DNA from: Geobacter sp.
GTDB lineage: Bacteria; Desulfobacterota; Desulfuromonadia; Geobacterales; Pseudopelobacteraceae
NCBI GenBank assembly: GCA_027346925.1
Contig: DAIERH010000110.1
Location: forward strand, 1-7,496
Length of the DNA stretch: 7,496 bases
Direction of reading: 5' to 3'
Below, piece after piece: positions 5,135-7,496 of this stretch (position 1 is its first letter; every line of letters begins with the position of its first letter). A program made the position numbers and the translations under genes. The notes below the pieces were generated by a model. The model made no database searches and had not been told where the DNA came from. It worked only from the letters and a program-made list of their open reading frames with translations.

Positions 5135-6376
5135 TCACTGCCCCATCACGGTGGAGCGCCAACTGAATGCCTCCAGTTGGGCGGCCAAGAGCTGGTCGAG
5201 GGTTATGGCGCAGCGGCCGAGCAACGGCTCAACAGCGGCGAAATCCGTGACCTCGAGCCGCTCCGCCAGACTCAGCAGATCACCCAGCCACCCCTCACGG
5301 TAAAGCAGCGCCAGACTCACCTCGTCCGTCAGGTTGAGGCTGGCGATGATGTCGCCCATGGGGGCCTCGAAGAGTACATCCAGAAGTGAGAGTATGCCGG
5401 TCATAAACGCCTGGTCCGCCTGTTCTCCGGAAGCCGGCTTCCCCCACCTCTGCTCGGTCAGCAGTTCCATCAGCCGCCCCCTCACGGCGGCCATCTCCAA
5501 CAGGGGATTGTTGATGCCGCGGCTGTCGTTGCCGGCAAAGAGCGAGAGCTGGACCCAGCGGCGGAGGTGGTTGATCCCCAGCATGGTGATGGCATGCCGC
5601 AGGGTCTTGATCTTTTCGCACATGCCAAAGGCAACGGAGTTGACCAGGCGCAGCAGGTTGTAGGACAGGTTGGGATTGGCCTTGAAGGTCTGTTCGATCT
5701 CGTCGATGGCGGTATCCGTGGTGAGTTGCTGCAGAAGCTTGAGCATGGCCATGCCGGAGACGTCGATCCGCTTTTTGTCGAGCACCACCGGCCGCTCGAA
5801 GAAGTATCCCTGGAACAGGTCGAAACCCAGGCGGTAACAGGCCTCGAACTGTTCCACCGTTTCGACCTTCTCGGCCAGGATCTTCAACGGCCAGCGGCGA
5901 AACTGCTCGATGATGACCGGAAGACGTTCCGCCTCGGTCTGAAGGATATCGACCTTGATGATATCGACCAGGTTATAGATCTCGACAAACTCGGGGCAAA
6001 ATTCGTGGTCATCCAGGGCAAGCGTGAAACCGAGCTGTTTCAATTCTCGGCAGCGCTCGACTACCCGATCGTCCAGCCGGATGACCTCCAGCAATTCCAG
6101 GACCGACTGGCCGATGGGGAGCAATTCCAGCATCTCCGAGAGCAGGAGGCCGAGATGGACATTGATGAAGCCGAACTTGCCCCCCAGCACCTCCTGCATG
6201 CCGAACGAGGCCAGGGCGCTGGTGATCACGCTGGCGCTGGCGTGGGAATAGCTCTCGAATTCGGCATAATCACGCCCGGCGGACCTGAAAAGCAACTCAT
6301 AGCCCACGATCTCCTGCTTGCGGTCGAGGATCGGCTGACGTCCCAGATAAAATTTTTCAGTGGAATCGGTTGTCAT
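5135..6376 (-). CDS. EAL-HDOD (YuxH-type) signalling protein
   Basis: This 413-residue soluble protein belongs to the YuxH-type family (COG3434): an EAL-like domain (about 8-200) followed by an HDOD domain (about 204-410). The N-terminal signature FYLGRQPILDRKQEIVGYEL (9-28) is diagnostic. By eye, the residues EAL phosphodiesterases use for metal and cyclic-di-GMP all have counterparts: Glu27 (YELL), Asn72 (INVHL), Glu94 and Glu97 (LELLE), Asp122-Asp123, Lys141 (IKVD), Glu169 (LAEKVE) and Gln189 (QGYFF). The loop after the Asp pair is HEFC rather than FGTG, so activity is uncertain and it may be only a sensor. The HDOD part shows LLRLVNSVAFG (241-251) and AFMTGILSLLDVLFEAPM (323-340) but no HD-GYP catalytic motif. 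The ATG at 6376 lies ten bases after the cheB stop, with TAAGG overlapping that stop as ribosome site. The upstream in-frame extension lies inside cheB and is not used. A role in chemotaxis or motility signalling is inferred. Confidence 0.9.
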   Translation of the reverse strand: MTTDSTEKFYLGRQPILDRKQEIVGYELLFRSAGRDYAEFESYSHASASVITSALASFGMQEVLGGKFGFINVHLGLLLSEMLELLPIGQSVLELLEVIRLDDRVVERCRELKQLGFTLALDDHEFCPEFVEIYNLVDIIKVDILQTEAERLPVIIEQFRRWPLKILAEKVETVEQFEACYRLGFDLFQGYFFERPVVLDKKRIDVSGMAMLKLLQQLTTDTAIDEIEQTFKANPNLSYNLLRLVNSVAFGMCEKIKTLRHAITMLGINHLRRWVQLSLFAGNDSRGINNPLLEMAAVRGRLMELLTEQRWGKPASGEQADQAFMTGILSLLDVLFEAPMGDIIASLNLTDEVSLALLYREGWLGDLLSLAERLEVTDFAAVEPLLGRCAITLDQLLAAQLEAFSWRSTVMGQ

Positions 6377-6386
6377 GGCCCCAACC

Positions 6387-7463
6387 TTACGTACACGACC
6401 GCATGACTTCGGCGGCCAGATGCTGAAGCGCCAGGGTCCTGTGGACACCACCCAGTTTGACAGCCTCCTGGGGCATGCCGTAGACCACGCAGGTGGTCTC
6501 GTCCTGGGCCAGGGTGACGGCGCCGGCGTCGTACATCTCCTTCATGCCGCGCGCACCGTCATCCCCCATGCCGGTCATGATCACGCCCACGGCATTCTTG
6601 CCGGCATAGCGGGCAGCGGAACGGAAGAGCACATCCACCGATGGGCGGTGGCGGGAGACCAGCGGGCCGTCCTTGATCTCTACGTAGTAACGGGCGCCAC
6701 TGCGTTTGAGCAGGGTATGGTGGTTTCCCGGCGCGATCAGCACCCTCCCCGGCACGACCGAATCGTTGTTCTCGGCCTCCTTGACGGTGACGCGGCAGGT
6801 GGAGTCCAGCCGCTTGGCAAACGCCGCGGTGAAGTGTTCCGGCATGTGCTGGACAATGACGATGCCGGGCGAATTCTCGGGCAGCATCTCCAGAAACACC
6901 TTGAGCGCCTCGGTCCCTCCGGTGGAAGCCCCCACCACGACCACCTTCTCGGTGGTCTGGATCATGGCCTTGGAGGACGGTTTTTCCATGATCACATCGG
7001 CGGTCAGCTTGGGCGTCACCGTGCGCATCCGCGACACCGGACGAAGCTTGCCCTTGGTCATGGCGGCGGCCTTGACCGCATCGCAGATGCCCACCCGCGA
7101 CTCCTCGATGAACTGCTTGGTCCCCAGCTTGGGTTTGACGATGATGTCGACAGCCCCGTACTCCAGCGCCTTCATGGCGGTCTCGCTCCCTGTCCCGGTC
7201 AGGCTTGAACACATCACCACCGGGATGGGGTGCTGGCTCATGATCTTGTGCAGGAAGGTCAGGCCATCCATGCGGGGCATCTCCACGTCCAGCGTCAGGA
7301 CGTCGGGGTTCAGGGCCTTGATCTTCTCGCGGGCATCGAAGGGATCCGAGGCGGTACCCACCACCTCCAGGCCCGGATGGCGCTCCAGGATGACCCGGAG
7401 AACCTGCCGGATGAGGGCGCTGTCGTCGACGATGAGCACCCGCTTCCGATCCCCGGCGCTCAT
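6387..7463 (-). CDS. cheB: Chemotaxis protein-glutamate methylesterase/glutamine deamidase
   Basis: The 358-residue response regulator removes methyl groups from, and deamidates, methyl-accepting chemotaxis receptors, giving adaptation. Residues 5-122 form the receiver domain: Asp13-Asp14 in LIVDDSA, phosphoacceptor Asp59 in TLDVEMPRMDG, the switch residue in VMCSS, and Lys110 in VKPK. A linker of about 50 residues (124-172) leads to the catalytic domain (173-355). Its triad is Ser180 in VGASTGGTEAL, His206 in VQHMPEHF and Asp302 in MTGMGDDGA. All active-site residues are intact and the length is usual. GGAG (7475-7472) precedes the ATG by eight bases, and the ATG overlaps the stop of the preceding gene as ATGA. 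The following EAL-HDOD gene begins ten bases after its TAA. CheA is expected to phosphorylate it, but cheA, cheR and cheW are outside the window. Whether this cluster serves flagella, pili or another output cannot be told. Confidence 0.97.
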   Translation of the reverse strand: MSAGDRKRVLIVDDSALIRQVLRVILERHPGLEVVGTASDPFDAREKIKALNPDVLTLDVEMPRMDGLTFLHKIMSQHPIPVVMCSSLTGTGSETAMKALEYGAVDIIVKPKLGTKQFIEESRVGICDAVKAAAMTKGKLRPVSRMRTVTPKLTADVIMEKPSSKAMIQTTEKVVVVGASTGGTEALKVFLEMLPENSPGIVIVQHMPEHFTAAFAKRLDSTCRVTVKEAENNDSVVPGRVLIAPGNHHTLLKRSGARYYVEIKDGPLVSRHRPSVDVLFRSAARYAGKNAVGVIMTGMGDDGARGMKEMYDAGAVTLAQDETTCVVYGMPQEAVKLGGVHRTLALQHLAAEVMRSCT

Positions 7464-7496
7464 GTGAACAGCTCCACGTCCGATCCGCCCCGGCCC
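7460..7496 (-). CDS. 3' end of an unidentified gene upstream of cheB
   Basis: An open frame enters from the right edge, encodes GRGGSDVELFT and stops at a TGA (7462-7460) that overlaps the cheB ATG in an ATGA arrangement. Its last codons contain the cheB Shine-Dalgarno, so the two genes are probably translationally coupled. The 11 visible residues are too few to identify the product; by position another chemotaxis gene such as cheA, cheR, cheD or cheW is likely. Confidence 0.55.
   Translation of the reverse strand, partial: GRGGSDVELFT

Noticed and set aside
5567..6406. Plus-strand open frame opposite the EAL-HDOD gene
   Set aside because: Antisense shadow with H/D/L-rich translation and no domain.
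6377..6451. N-terminal extension of the EAL-HDOD protein into cheB
   Set aside because: The family signature starts directly after the ATG at 6376 and the extra 25 residues are encoded by the cheB 3' end in another frame.
1..7496. A hidden defence island, phage, IS element, CRISPR array or tRNA
   Set aside because: No spaced repeats, transposase, integrase or cloverleaf was seen; apart from the short 66-aa gene all coding space is taken by familiar housekeeping or signalling genes.

Overview
The window looks like chromosomal DNA from a Gram-negative, high-GC bacterium of the Desulfobacterota, most likely Geobacter-like (order Geobacterales). The reasons are genes for the lipopolysaccharide sugar KDO, an OmpW-type outer-membrane barrel, the kdsB-pyrG-kdsA order, and a CheB followed by an EAL-HDOD protein. 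This placement rests on gene content and protein style, not on a database match. I see no phage, IS element, CRISPR array, tRNA or rRNA.

Left part (1-905): the 3' end of a plus-strand AMP-forming acyl-CoA synthetase enters from the left edge. A short minus-strand transcription unit converges on it. That unit has an extended -10 promoter, a Shine-Dalgarno, a 66-residue unrecognised protein and an intrinsic terminator with a GAAA tetraloop. Its complete set of signals makes it the best candidate here for something undescribed.

Centre (838-1707): an ompW-family gene on the minus strand carries its own terminator. Its AT-rich upstream region contains a -35/-10 pair, an FNR/CRP-like dyad overlapping the -35 box, and a perfect 7-bp dyad in the leader.

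Core operon (1670-5070): kdsB, pyrG and kdsA run on the minus strand and end at a strong intrinsic terminator. KdsA makes KDO-8-phosphate, PyrG makes CTP, and KdsB joins free KDO to CTP to give CMP-KDO, the donor for inner-core LPS. The unit therefore supplies both substrates of KdsB, except for the KdsC phosphatase and the KdsD isomerase, which are not in the window. KdsA carries the cysteine of the metal-dependent class. A candidate promoter and a dyad lie upstream of kdsB.

Right part (5090-7496): the end of an unidentified gene, cheB, and an EAL-HDOD (YuxH-type) gene are tightly packed on the minus strand, with a 4-base overlap and then a 10-base gap. This looks like the distal end of a chemotaxis operon, linking receptor demethylation to a possible cyclic-di-GMP-related protein. 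An imperfect GGGAC/GTCCC hairpin, possibly a dispersed intergenic repeat, lies just after the last gene.
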